This document shows, in pieces, positions 36,771-44,177 of a DNA stretch of 59,367 nt. Below the pieces are notes generated by a model. That model was not told the DNA's origin. It saw nothing but the letters and a program-made list of their open reading frames with translations, and ran no database searches. The stretch covers positions 1 through 59,367 of the forward strand of contig NZ_QKVM01000042.1 of NCBI RefSeq assembly GCF_003231305.1. The letters are read 5' to 3'. The DNA is from Pseudomonas sichuanensis (GTDB taxonomy: Bacteria; Pseudomonadota; Gammaproteobacteria; Pseudomonadales; Pseudomonadaceae). The position numbers and the translations under genes were made by a program. How positions within the stretch are numbered: position 1 is the stretch's first letter; each line of letters opens with the position of its first letter.

Positions 36771-37937
36771 ATGGCTTTTTCTGAACGTGTCACGCGCCTC
36801 AAGAGTTCCCTGATCCGTGAAATCCTCGCCGCGGCCCAGCGCCCGGAGGTGATGTCGTTCGCCGGCGGCCTGCCGGCTGAGGCCATGCTGCCCAAGGTGG
36901 CGTGGGATGAAATGCCGGTCGCCATGGGCCAGTACGGCATGAGCGAGGGCGAGCCGGCCCTGCGCGAGGCCTTGGCGGCCGAGGCGCGGGCGCTGGGCAT
37001 CGATTGCCAGGCCAGCCAGGTGCTGGTGGTCAGCGGCTCGCAGCAGGCGCTGGACCTGGCAGCCAAGCTGTACCTGGACAAGGGCACCGAAGTACTGCTG
37101 GAAGCCCCGACCTACCTGGCCGCGCTGCAGATATTCCAGCTGTTCGGCGCCGATTGCCTGGCCGTGCCGATGGAAGCCGACGGGCCGGACCTGGCCGCCT
37201 TGCGCCAGCGCCTGCAACAGCACCGCCCGGCGTTCATCTACCTGATCCCGACCTTCCAGAACCCGTCCGGCCTGCGCTACAGCGAGGCCAAGCGCGACGC
37301 CGTGGCGGCCTTGCTGGACGAGTTCGGCGTTACCCTGATCGAAGACGAGCCTTACCGTGAATTGAGCTTCGACGGTGCCTGCGCCACACCCATCGTCAGC
37401 CGCCTGCGCAAGGCCAGTTGGATCTATACCGGCACCGTGTCGAAAACCCTGCTGCCGGGGTTGCGGGTCGGCTACCTGATCGCCAGCCCTGATCTGTTCC
37501 CGTACCTGCTGCGGCTCAAGCAGGCCGCCGACCTGCACACCAACCGCGTCGGCCAGTGGCAGGTGCTGCAGTGGTTGGGCAGTGAACAGCATCAGCAGCA
37601 CCTGGCGACCCTGCGTGACTACTACCGCGAGCGCCGCGATGCGTTCCAGGCGGCGCTGCAAACGCACTTCGCCGACCTTGCCGACTGGCAGCAGCCCGAG
37701 GGCGGGCTGTTCTTCTGGCTGACCCTCAAGCAGCCACTGGACACCCGGACCTTGCTGGCGGCCGCACTGGCGGTGGATGTGGCATTCATGCCGGGCGAGC
37801 CGTTCTTCCCAGCGCCGGACCGGCATCATGGGCATTTGCGGCTGAACTTCAGCCATGTGGCGCCGGGGCAGTTGGAGGAAGGATTGCGGCGCTTGGCGCA
37901 GGTGGTGCGCGAGGGGCAGCGGGCGAGGGCGGCGTGA
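36771..37937 (+). CDS. PLP-dependent aminotransferase, class I/II (2-aminoadipate aminotransferase/MocR-like catalytic domain)
   Basis: This 388-residue protein lacks the GntR DNA-binding domain of true MocR proteins and fits the LysN/KAT II group. Landmarks are MSFAGGLPAEAMLP near the N-terminus, QYGMSEGEPALREAL, YLIPTFQNPSGL and the PLP lysine in TVSKTLLPGLRVGYL (K225), with an arginine in HLRLNFSH for carboxylate binding. It probably transaminates a bulky or aromatic amino acid. ATG 36771 is chosen because homologues begin near MAFSERV; the ribosome site is weak (GGTGA). Control by the divergent MarR protein is likely. Confidence 0.85.
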   Translation: MAFSERVTRLKSSLIREILAAAQRPEVMSFAGGLPAEAMLPKVAWDEMPVAMGQYGMSEGEPALREALAAEARALGIDCQASQVLVVSGSQQALDLAAKLYLDKGTEVLLEAPTYLAALQIFQLFGADCLAVPMEADGPDLAALRQRLQQHRPAFIYLIPTFQNPSGLRYSEAKRDAVAALLDEFGVTLIEDEPYRELSFDGACATPIVSRLRKASWIYTGTVSKTLLPGLRVGYLIASPDLFPYLLRLKQAADLHTNRVGQWQVLQWLGSEQHQQHLATLRDYYRERRDAFQAALQTHFADLADWQQPEGGLFFWLTLKQPLDTRTLLAAALAVDVAFMPGEPFFPAPDRHHGHLRLNFSHVAPGQLEEGLRRLAQVVREGQRARAA

Positions 37938-37953
37938 ATCTTTGCCGACGCTA

Positions 37954-38033
37954 TCGCGGGGCAAGCCCGCTCCCACAGGACCGTGCGCGTCAACGTGGGA
38001 GCGGCGGTGCGCCGATGCGACTTGCCCCGCGAT
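37954..38033. repeat. Pair of inverted REP palindromes
   Basis: The first is TCGCGGGGCAAGCCCGCTCC (from 37954); the second is inverted (from 37994) and carries a short insertion before CTTGCCCCGCGAT. Together they can fold into a hairpin at the end of the aminotransferase transcript. Confidence 0.75.
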
Positions 38034-38113
38034 AGGACTTTGAACTTGCCATCAGGCATTTCTCGACCATCCTTCTTCCTGGCGCCCCCCACGCTGCCCA
38101 AGGAGATTCACGG

Positions 38114-38518
38114 ATGTTCAAGCATCGCTTCGTCCCCGCCATGCTGCTGGGCGCATTGGCCCTGGCCCTCACGGCCTGCAGCAGCATCGACGCCCGCACC
38201 ACTGAATACGTCGGTGCGCCGCACCCGGCGCCGACCCTGCCCGGCAACGTGGAGATCCTGCGCAGCGAGCCGACCCGGCCCCATGTGCGCTTGGGCGAGA
38301 TCGTGGTCGATGCCGGTACCGATGGGTCGGCTTCGGTGAGTGAAATCGAGCAGAAGTTGCGCAGCGAAGCCGCAGGCATTGGCGGCGATGCCGTGGTGGT
38401 GGTGTACGACCGCATCCAGCCGGTAGCGGCTTATGTCAGCGGGCCGTTGTGGGACCGCGATATCCGTTCCATCGAGGGGCGCAAGTTGAAGGGCATCGTC
38501 ATTCGCTATAACCGCTGA
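38114..38518 (+). CDS. Small lipoprotein of unknown function
   Basis: This 134-residue protein has a lipoprotein signal with lipobox LTAC (cysteine at residue 22: ALALALTACSSID). The mature part, about 110 residues, contains LGEIVVDAG, EIEQKLRSEAAGIGGDAVVVVYD and KLKGIVIRYNR. The alternating beta-alpha pattern and AGIGGDAVV are reminiscent of YbjQ/heavy-metal-binding-like small domains. It is probably anchored in the outer membrane. The next gene begins 16 nt after the stop, so the two are likely co-transcribed. Confidence 0.75.
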   Translation: MFKHRFVPAMLLGALALALTACSSIDARTTEYVGAPHPAPTLPGNVEILRSEPTRPHVRLGEIVVDAGTDGSASVSEIEQKLRSEAAGIGGDAVVVVYDRIQPVAAYVSGPLWDRDIRSIEGRKLKGIVIRYNR

Positions 38519-38534
38519 ATCGGGAGTGCCGCCC

Positions 38535-38879
38535 ATGCGCAGGTTGTGGCGAAAGTACCTCGAACTGCTGGAAGCCGACCTGAGCACCAAGGTTTTCGAC
38601 AACTTCAAGAACTTGCTGGTGTGCGCGCTGCTGTTTGCGGCGGGGACCGAGGCTATTCATGGCAATCAGCAGGTTTTGCTGGGGCTGTGGGTTTCCAGTT
38701 TTACCGGGTGGGGGTTGATCCTGGTGTCGGCATTGCTGTTGCTGCTCAATGTCAGCGATACCTTGCATCGGTTGGCCAAGTTGCCTTATCACACGGTGTT
38801 GCAGGTGATCTTGTGTGTGCTTTATCTGGTGCTGGCTTCGCGGGTGGTTGAGATTGTGTGGAGTTTTCGGGCGGAGTAA
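38535..38879 (+). CDS. Small inner-membrane protein
   Basis: This 114-residue protein has an amphipathic start (MRRLWRKYLELLEADLSTKV) and three hydrophobic stretches (LLVCALLFAAGTEAI, LILVSALLLLLNVSDTL and TVLQVILCVLYLVLASRVVEI). ATG 38535 has GGGAG 8 nt upstream; the GTG at 38526 sits directly on that site and is rejected. It is probably co-transcribed with the lipoprotein gene. Function unknown. Confidence 0.65.
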   Translation: MRRLWRKYLELLEADLSTKVFDNFKNLLVCALLFAAGTEAIHGNQQVLLGLWVSSFTGWGLILVSALLLLLNVSDTLHRLAKLPYHTVLQVILCVLYLVLASRVVEIVWSFRAE

Positions 38880-38929
38880 GTCTTGAGTCTGGCGCAGCGT
38901 CATCAGCGCGCACCTCTGAATCGAGGTGA

Positions 38930-39310
38930 ACCAACAAGGCGGACCAGGTGATGGCACAGGAAAGACTGGCCCGAAACAGATGTAGGAGCGGCCTTGCGCC
39001 GCGATGCGCCGCGCGGGCGGCGCTCGATCTCATAGGCGTTGCAAAATTACCGGCGGACACCTGGGGGCCCTCACCCAATATTCCGACATGCACTTGGTAG
39101 CCATTACCGGGTCATCATTAATCAGGCCCAGCGCTGTGATGCTCGGTCGCCCGCCGTGGGATCGCATGCGGGCCTCCATGTGCAAGCCGACAGATTTGCA
39201 GCGTTCTCAAGATCGAGCGCCGCCCGCGCGGCGCATCGCGGGACAAGCCCGCTCCCACATTTGTTTCGGGCCAGTCTTTCCTGTGCCATCACCTGGTCCG
39301 CCTTGTTGGT
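38930..39310. repeat. Long inverted repeat (two 101-bp arms, 179-bp centre)
   Basis: Arm 38930-39030 and the reverse complement of 39210-39310 agree at 96 of 101 positions by hand alignment. The arms begin ACCAACAAGGCGGACCAGG and end GGCGCTCGATCT, and each contains one REP core, where all five mismatches fall. Weaker similarity continues about 45 bp inward and appears again outside (CAGCGCGCACC). The centre holds no convincing gene. It may be a miniature, non-autonomous element or a REP-derived structure. Confidence 0.75.
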
Positions 39311-39479
39311 ACGACGCGGAATCGCGGTGCGCGCTGACGGCCCCGTGTCCTACATGAATGAATCGGATTTTCCCTCTTCCGCGTAGGTCCTTTCCGAAGC
39401 ATGCTTCCAAGGCTTTTGCACCATCGAACTGAGGTCTAGTCTCGCCACGCCGCTGCAAATTCAGCGGCCGGGTCTGCAA

Positions 39480-39686
39480 GCCCGTGCGGGACAACTAGAT
39501 CAGCAACACCATCAGTCTTCGGCTTCTGGCACCTGACTGTGCTTTATGGTGGCTGCGTGCGGGTGACCTTCGGGTCAGCCGGGCTTTCTCTAGTTGCCCC
39601 GGTCTTGCAGGCCCGTACGTAGCCACCACCTATTCACCTGCAAGTGATCGGTGGCGGTCCGATAAGCACAACTAGAGACTGACGCC
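39480..39686 (+). ncRNA. Structured 5' leader (candidate cis-regulatory RNA) before DUF6124/DUF3077 genes
   Basis: A 16-bp outer stem pairs GGTGGCTGCGTGCGGG (39548-39563) with CCCGTACGTAGCCACC (39612-39627), with two G-U pairs. Inside are two hairpins: TGACC-TTCG-GGTCA (39564-39577), with a UUCG tetraloop, and CCGGG (39579-39583) with CCCGG (39598-39602). The loop of the second contains TCTCTAGTTG (39587-39596), the exact complement of CAACTAGAGA at 39669-39678, just before the ATG at 39687. CAACTAGA also occurs at 39492-39499. This looks like a three-way junction whose loop can pair with either flank. Confidence 0.7.
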
Positions 39687-39944
39687 ATGCTCAAAATCGT
39701 TCCCGACCCACCCCATTCCCCCGATACCCCTCAATACCTCGAAGACACCCTGGTCGAAGCCATGGAGCACGCCCTGTGCGGCCTGGCCGTGGCCCATCAG
39801 TCCATCACCTACCTGCCCCGATCACCCGCCACCATCATGCTGATGACCGTGATGCACGAACTCGAAGCCCTGCGCACCCTGATGGAATGTGCGCTGGCTC
39901 AGTTGCAGCGCAGGGCACAGCCCGGCGAGCACACGCTCCACTGA
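39687..39944 (+). CDS. DUF6124-family small protein
   Basis: This 85-residue protein starts MLKIVPDPPHSPD and continues with an all-helical region (YLEDTLVEAMEHALCGLAVA, TIMLMTVMHELEALRTLMEC), as in the DUF6124 family of pseudomonads. Its function is not known. The only ribosome site is AGAGA at 39674-39678, 8 nt before the ATG, and exactly this stretch can pair with a hairpin loop of the leader, so its translation is probably regulated. The DUF3077 gene follows after 33 nt. Confidence 0.75.
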   Translation: MLKIVPDPPHSPDTPQYLEDTLVEAMEHALCGLAVAHQSITYLPRSPATIMLMTVMHELEALRTLMECALAQLQRRAQPGEHTLH

Positions 39945-39977
39945 GCGCCTGAGTTCCCCCCCAATCGAGGCTGTCAC

Positions 39978-40265
39978 ATGAAAAACGACTTACCCGAAAG
40001 CATCGGCAAACTCGGCTACACCGTCGGCTCGGCCACCTGCATCGCGGGCGTGGGCGAGGGCACGCGGCTGTTTCGCGTAGAGCCCGGCAACTGCGCCGAC
40101 CACGCCCTGGACCAGGCCTCCGAACTGCTCGACAGCGTCCGCCGGGCGTCGTTCATCGGCGTGATGGAAAACGACCCGGTGCTGGTCTGGGCCGGGTATT
40201 TTCTCGGCGATCTGGCCAAGGCCCTGATGGATGACGCACACATGGGCATGCGCAAGCACGATTGA
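39978..40265 (+). CDS. DUF3077-family small protein
   Basis: This 95-residue protein contains GTRLFRVEPGNCADHALDQASELL and ENDPVLVWAGYFLGDLAKALMDD, the pattern of the DUF3077 family, which I know as a Pseudomonas-specific, often multi-copy family. Function unknown; it is acidic and helical with one cysteine. GAGG precedes the ATG by about 8 nt. It forms a pair with the DUF6124 gene behind the structured leader, and I expect the two are expressed together. Confidence 0.8.
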   Translation: MKNDLPESIGKLGYTVGSATCIAGVGEGTRLFRVEPGNCADHALDQASELLDSVRRASFIGVMENDPVLVWAGYFLGDLAKALMDDAHMGMRKHD

Positions 40266-40340
40266 CCAGGCATGGGGCGGTGCAGATCCTTCGCCGCCCT
40301 GTATCAGAACAATGACTCAGTAGTTGTACGGTGCGTCCTC

Positions 40341-41153
40341 TCAAATGTTGAAGATGTACTCCACCGCCTGGCTGTTTGCGGCGACGCCATGATAGAACGC
40401 CGATTCCCAGGCATTGAGCGAACGCTTCTGCGTGGCCTCGTACTCCGCCAACCAGAGCAAACTTTCGTGTACGGCCTGCACACTCGAGCGGTTGTGCAGC
40501 AATTTGCGCTTCTCGCTTGCCAGCACGCCCCACATGCCGTCGAAGAACGCCGGTGCACCCGCTGGTGTGATCACGTTATCCACGTGCCATTGCACGGTTG
40601 CGAGCTGTGTACCGGTCAGGTTGATGGCGACCGGTGTGAATTCGGGCGCGCGCAAGTCTCCGGTGATGTTCACCGAAAGTATCCGGTCCGTGGTGAACAG
40701 GTCGAAGTAAGGGTGCACGGGGCGTTCGTCAGGCTGGTGTCCCTTGACTAGCACACCCCGGTTGTTGTTGCAGCGATCACAGGCGGGGATCAGGTTCTTG
40801 GAGAAGAAGGCGAACTCTGTATAGGTAGATTGCGGCAGATAGTGATCCAGGGTGCCGAGCGCCGATCTTCCACACATAGGGCAAGCGCCTTCGATACTAT
40901 TCCTCAGCGCGTTGATGGGATCGAGCACGATCGGAGGTGCTGCGTAGAGCGCTTCGAGGTTGTGCTTGATGGGGGCGAAGGAGGGGTCCTCCTGCACGTT
41001 CCACGGATTGCCCTCGTGTCGCAAGTATGTCTTGTAGCGGTTGAGGATATCCTGCCGTCGCGTCTCGACCCTCACCGCGTGAGGGGAGCGTGAATAGATC
41101 AGGTTGTTGAGCAATGTGTCATCGTCGAAGTGGGGAGGATCAATCTTGCGCAT
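40341..41153 (-). CDS. HNH endonuclease, PtuB-like (Septu-type defence)
   Basis: This 270-residue protein contains CPMCGRSALGTLDHYLPQS and NLIPACDRCNNNRG: zinc cysteines C91, C94, C125 and C128 and the HNH residues D103, H104, N120 and N129. The layout matches the HNH nucleases of Septu defence systems and retron-associated relatives. It is encoded directly after an ATPase gene and overlaps it by 14 nt (ATG 41153, with GAAGG 5 nt upstream), the normal PtuA-PtuB order. I infer that the ATPase controls nuclease activity on phage infection. The longer frame to 41198 is rejected because of that ribosome site. Confidence 0.75.
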   Translation of the reverse strand: MRKIDPPHFDDDTLLNNLIYSRSPHAVRVETRRQDILNRYKTYLRHEGNPWNVQEDPSFAPIKHNLEALYAAPPIVLDPINALRNSIEGACPMCGRSALGTLDHYLPQSTYTEFAFFSKNLIPACDRCNNNRGVLVKGHQPDERPVHPYFDLFTTDRILSVNITGDLRAPEFTPVAINLTGTQLATVQWHVDNVITPAGAPAFFDGMWGVLASEKRKLLHNRSSVQAVHESLLWLAEYEATQKRSLNAWESAFYHGVAANSQAVEYIFNI

Positions 41154-42798
41154 CGTTGCCTTCCATCTTGCGCCGCAGTGACAGCATCGCTTCGACACTC
41201 AGCTCCGAGGCGAAGCGCTCGAGCACTTCCTCGAAGGAGTTCACTTGACCCCGGGCCAGGTCCAGCAAGTCTTCGTACAGGTGGTTGGGCAAATCGTCGC
41301 CAAACACTTCATTGGAAATGGAGGCGACATTCGCACCGAGTGTCTGCATGCGTGGCTTGACGACGGCAGTGGTGCCGTTCATGGGCCGCATCACATGCAC
41401 CTGAGCCCGCTGGACCTCGCGCACGACAAAGGGCGAATGGGTCGCGACCAGGGCGATCGAGCGAGTGCCGCAGAGGATCTTGTTCAGGCTGCGCATGAAG
41501 CGCGATATGAGGTTCGGGTGCAGGAAGTTCTCCGGCTCATCGATGACGAACAGCGAACCCGGCCCGGCATTGGCCAATGCCGTGAGGATGAACCGCAGGA
41601 AGGATTGTTGCCCGAGGCTCAGGGGCCGAATGTTGTCTTGCCCGTCACGGAACATCAGGGGCGCTCCCGCGTAGACCATGCTTGCGTTGTGCAGCCTTTG
41701 CGCCTCGCTGCCTTGCGCCCATTGCTCGAACCGCACATTGCGCATGTGTTCCTGGGTCAGGTGCTCAGTGGGTTGCGCGATGACCGGGATGAACAGCTGC
41801 AGGCCGCGAAATGCGTCCTTGAGGATCTCGGCGAAGTGATCGAGTAGCGCGCCCTGGTTGTCATGCCCGCGCGCCACGTCCACCAGCAGGCTGGTCAGTG
41901 GTGCCTCCTTGGGTTTGCTCGGCGTGGCCGGATTGAACCTGAAAACCCTGGCGGTGGCACTGCCTTGCGCCGAAGAGGGTGCGAAATCCCGGGTCGAGGC
42001 GGTGTGGATGAACGCCAGCACCTGGTTGATCTCGGGCTTGTCGTGGATCACGCCCACCTTGCTTGCCTTGTCGACCATGGCCTTGGCGATCTTGGCCAGG
42101 GCCGAGGTCTTGCCGCACCCATTCTCGCCAATGATCACCGCGATGCGCCCGCGCAGCAGGTTCTCCCGGTCGAACTCGAAGTTGAACGTCGCCTTTGGGC
42201 CCTTACCCAGGAGCTCGACCGCAAACGCCGAACAAGCGTCCGTGTCGTTGTCACGCTGGCCGCGCAACATGCGTTCGCCCTTGCGAAAGGCAAAGTAGCA
42301 CTCGCTGGAGCGGATCATGGCGTGGGTGAACACCGGGTCCTTCTTGAAATCGGGCCACGGGGTGTACGAGGCACCGGGCTGCAGGGCGATATCCTGCAGC
42401 GCCGAAAGCAGAGCGCGGCCTCGTTCCACGCCGAACATACGGCGAATGAGGCCGTAGGACTTCGCATCGCTGAGCAGCGTCCTGAAGGGTTTGCCCAGCT
42501 GGTCGGCGAAGTAGGCGGTGCAACTGCCTTCAAGCAAGGTTTGTATGAAGGCGAAGGTACTGGCTTCACCCTGCACCGCACACCGCGCGGCGAACCAGTT
42601 GATGGGCATGCCGGATACCGGTAGACCGATTCGGCAGAGGATGTAGTGGCCGAAATCGTCATACTTGGACTCCAGGGGAAGAATGTAGGCATCCGCTTCC
42701 GTGTGTTCGGCAACTTGCGCGTCAAGGACGAAGGCCACCTTGGGCATTGGTTTCTTTGCTGCGGGGGCTGCTGATGCAGGTGGGGCGCGACGCTTCAT
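41140..42798 (-). CDS. AAA/ABC-type ATPase, PtuA-like (Septu-type defence)
   Basis: This 552-residue protein has a novel-looking N-terminal region of about 200 residues, then an ABC/OLD-like ATPase: Walker A IIGENGCGKTSAL (about residue 220), signature LSLGQQSFLRF (about 390), Walker B SLFVIDEPENFLHPN (about 418) and H-loop VATHSPFVVREV. PtuA of Septu is an ATPase of this class that binds the HNH protein PtuB. ATG 42798 has AAGGA 5 nt upstream; the longer frame to 42996 adds non-conserved-looking sequence. It is co-transcribed with the overlapping HNH gene and divergent from a HEPN-like gene. Confidence 0.75.
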   Translation of the reverse strand: MKRRAPPASAAPAAKKPMPKVAFVLDAQVAEHTEADAYILPLESKYDDFGHYILCRIGLPVSGMPINWFAARCAVQGEASTFAFIQTLLEGSCTAYFADQLGKPFRTLLSDAKSYGLIRRMFGVERGRALLSALQDIALQPGASYTPWPDFKKDPVFTHAMIRSSECYFAFRKGERMLRGQRDNDTDACSAFAVELLGKGPKATFNFEFDRENLLRGRIAVIIGENGCGKTSALAKIAKAMVDKASKVGVIHDKPEINQVLAFIHTASTRDFAPSSAQGSATARVFRFNPATPSKPKEAPLTSLLVDVARGHDNQGALLDHFAEILKDAFRGLQLFIPVIAQPTEHLTQEHMRNVRFEQWAQGSEAQRLHNASMVYAGAPLMFRDGQDNIRPLSLGQQSFLRFILTALANAGPGSLFVIDEPENFLHPNLISRFMRSLNKILCGTRSIALVATHSPFVVREVQRAQVHVMRPMNGTTAVVKPRMQTLGANVASISNEVFGDDLPNHLYEDLLDLARGQVNSFEEVLERFASELSVEAMLSLRRKMEGNDAQD

Positions 42799-43091
42799 AG
42801 CCGTCCTTGGACTTGAGTGATGGGGGCGTTTTTCGACAGGGGCTTGCCCCGACGAGGGTGTAGGCAATCGAATATTGGCGGCGCAGTACCCGGCATGGTA
42901 GCGAACTGATTGCACTTGAGCCAGGCATCGGACCGACTGGCCAAGCCTCGATTCGAACGGGGCAAGGCCGTGCGAAAGGCTGGGGACTATGACCATGCTG
43001 CGCAGGTGTCTGCAGTGGTAGCATCCGCGCGGACTGGCCGATGACTGCCGACGTATCGGATAACAGGAACGTTTTCAAAGGGGCAAATTGC

Positions 43092-44006
43092 ATGGATTGG
43101 GTTAGCTTCCCCCCAGGGGTGAAGGAACGCTACGAGACGCTTTCAGGCATCGATGGCAACTTGAAGATCGCATGCCTGGAGCAGATGAATACCGGGGCCC
43201 TTGCGGTCGACCCACTCAGGGACAGCGAGTCGTATGGGGTCTTTGCCAGTCAGTTCAACGCCACGATGCTGGCCGCCCATGCGTTCGAGAACATGTTCGA
43301 GCTCGAGGGGCGACGTTGGACCGAGCGGGGCTACGATGACTTCGAAATCACCATGCCGGAGTTTTATTTCTGTCATCCCAGCTTGGATGCCAATGCTTCT
43401 AAATCGGTAGCCCAATTTCCCGAAATTCGTAATGTTGTCGATGCAACGAAGGCGCGCCTGCATTATTCCAAGGATGCATCTTTCATGTTGGGGGAGCTGC
43501 ACAAGCTGGAGTTCATTTCGGTGTTCTCCTATCTCGAAGCTTATGTGGAGAGTCTGTTGGTCGAGTTTCTTGGCCTGAGCAAGAATGGTGCGGCCAGCAA
43601 AGTGCGTAAGGAAAGTCTGCCCAAGCTGCTCAAAGACACCCTCAATTCCATCGACCCCGCAATCGTGCATGCGGTGGAACTCTTTGACGCGCAAGTGTTC
43701 AGGTTCCTGGCTTTTTGCACGATGTTGCGGAATCTGCACAGCCATAGCCTCGGCGTCATGACCCAGTATCGTTTCGACGAGGCGCTGGAGGAGGGATATA
43801 TCGGGCATGACAGCTACGCCGAAACCGGTAAGCCCGTCACCAGCTACGCTCGGCTGGCGTTTGGTTACACCGATTACGTGTTTGAGGTGGGGCGCCGGGT
43901 GAATCTGAGTGTTATCGGCCAGCCATTCCGGCTGCTGGTGCGGGAGGTTGTCACGGTCGTTGAGTTCTTCCTGAAGGATTTGAAGGCTGCCCAGAGGGAC
44001 CAATGA
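43092..44006 (+). CDS. HEPN-like protein, possible RNase partner of the defence locus
   Basis: This 304-residue protein is mainly helical. Its C-terminal half has LHKLEFISVFSYLEAYVESLL followed by FCTMLRNLHSHSLG, where R213-N-L-H-S-H218 gives the Rx4H motif of HEPN ribonucleases. ATG 43092 has AAAGGGG 8 nt upstream, and so is preferred to 43041. It is divergent from the PtuA-like gene across 293 bp. HEPN proteins often cut RNA as toxins or effectors in defence. I infer but cannot show that it belongs to this system. The N-terminal 120 residues are not recognised. Confidence 0.55.
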   Translation: MDWVSFPPGVKERYETLSGIDGNLKIACLEQMNTGALAVDPLRDSESYGVFASQFNATMLAAHAFENMFELEGRRWTERGYDDFEITMPEFYFCHPSLDANASKSVAQFPEIRNVVDATKARLHYSKDASFMLGELHKLEFISVFSYLEAYVESLLVEFLGLSKNGAASKVRKESLPKLLKDTLNSIDPAIVHAVELFDAQVFRFLAFCTMLRNLHSHSLGVMTQYRFDEALEEGYIGHDSYAETGKPVTSYARLAFGYTDYVFEVGRRVNLSVIGQPFRLLVREVVTVVEFFLKDLKAAQRDQ

Positions 44007-44177
44007 ACATTTCCGGTTGATCCCCAGATGCGAGCCGGATGAGCCGCTAGCCGGGCTTGTCGCCTATTTTCCTCAGATGTGCTGGTCACCCGGAACAACA
44101 CTTTTCAAGCAAAATCCCGGATAATGCTCCTCAATTCGCATTCCGCTGTCCCGCCCCGCTTCCTGGTACCCCCTCGC

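Noticed and set aside
40266..40310. GGGCGG/CCGCCC hairpin as terminator after DUF3077
   Set aside because: The loop is 13 nt and no T-run follows, so it is not convincing.
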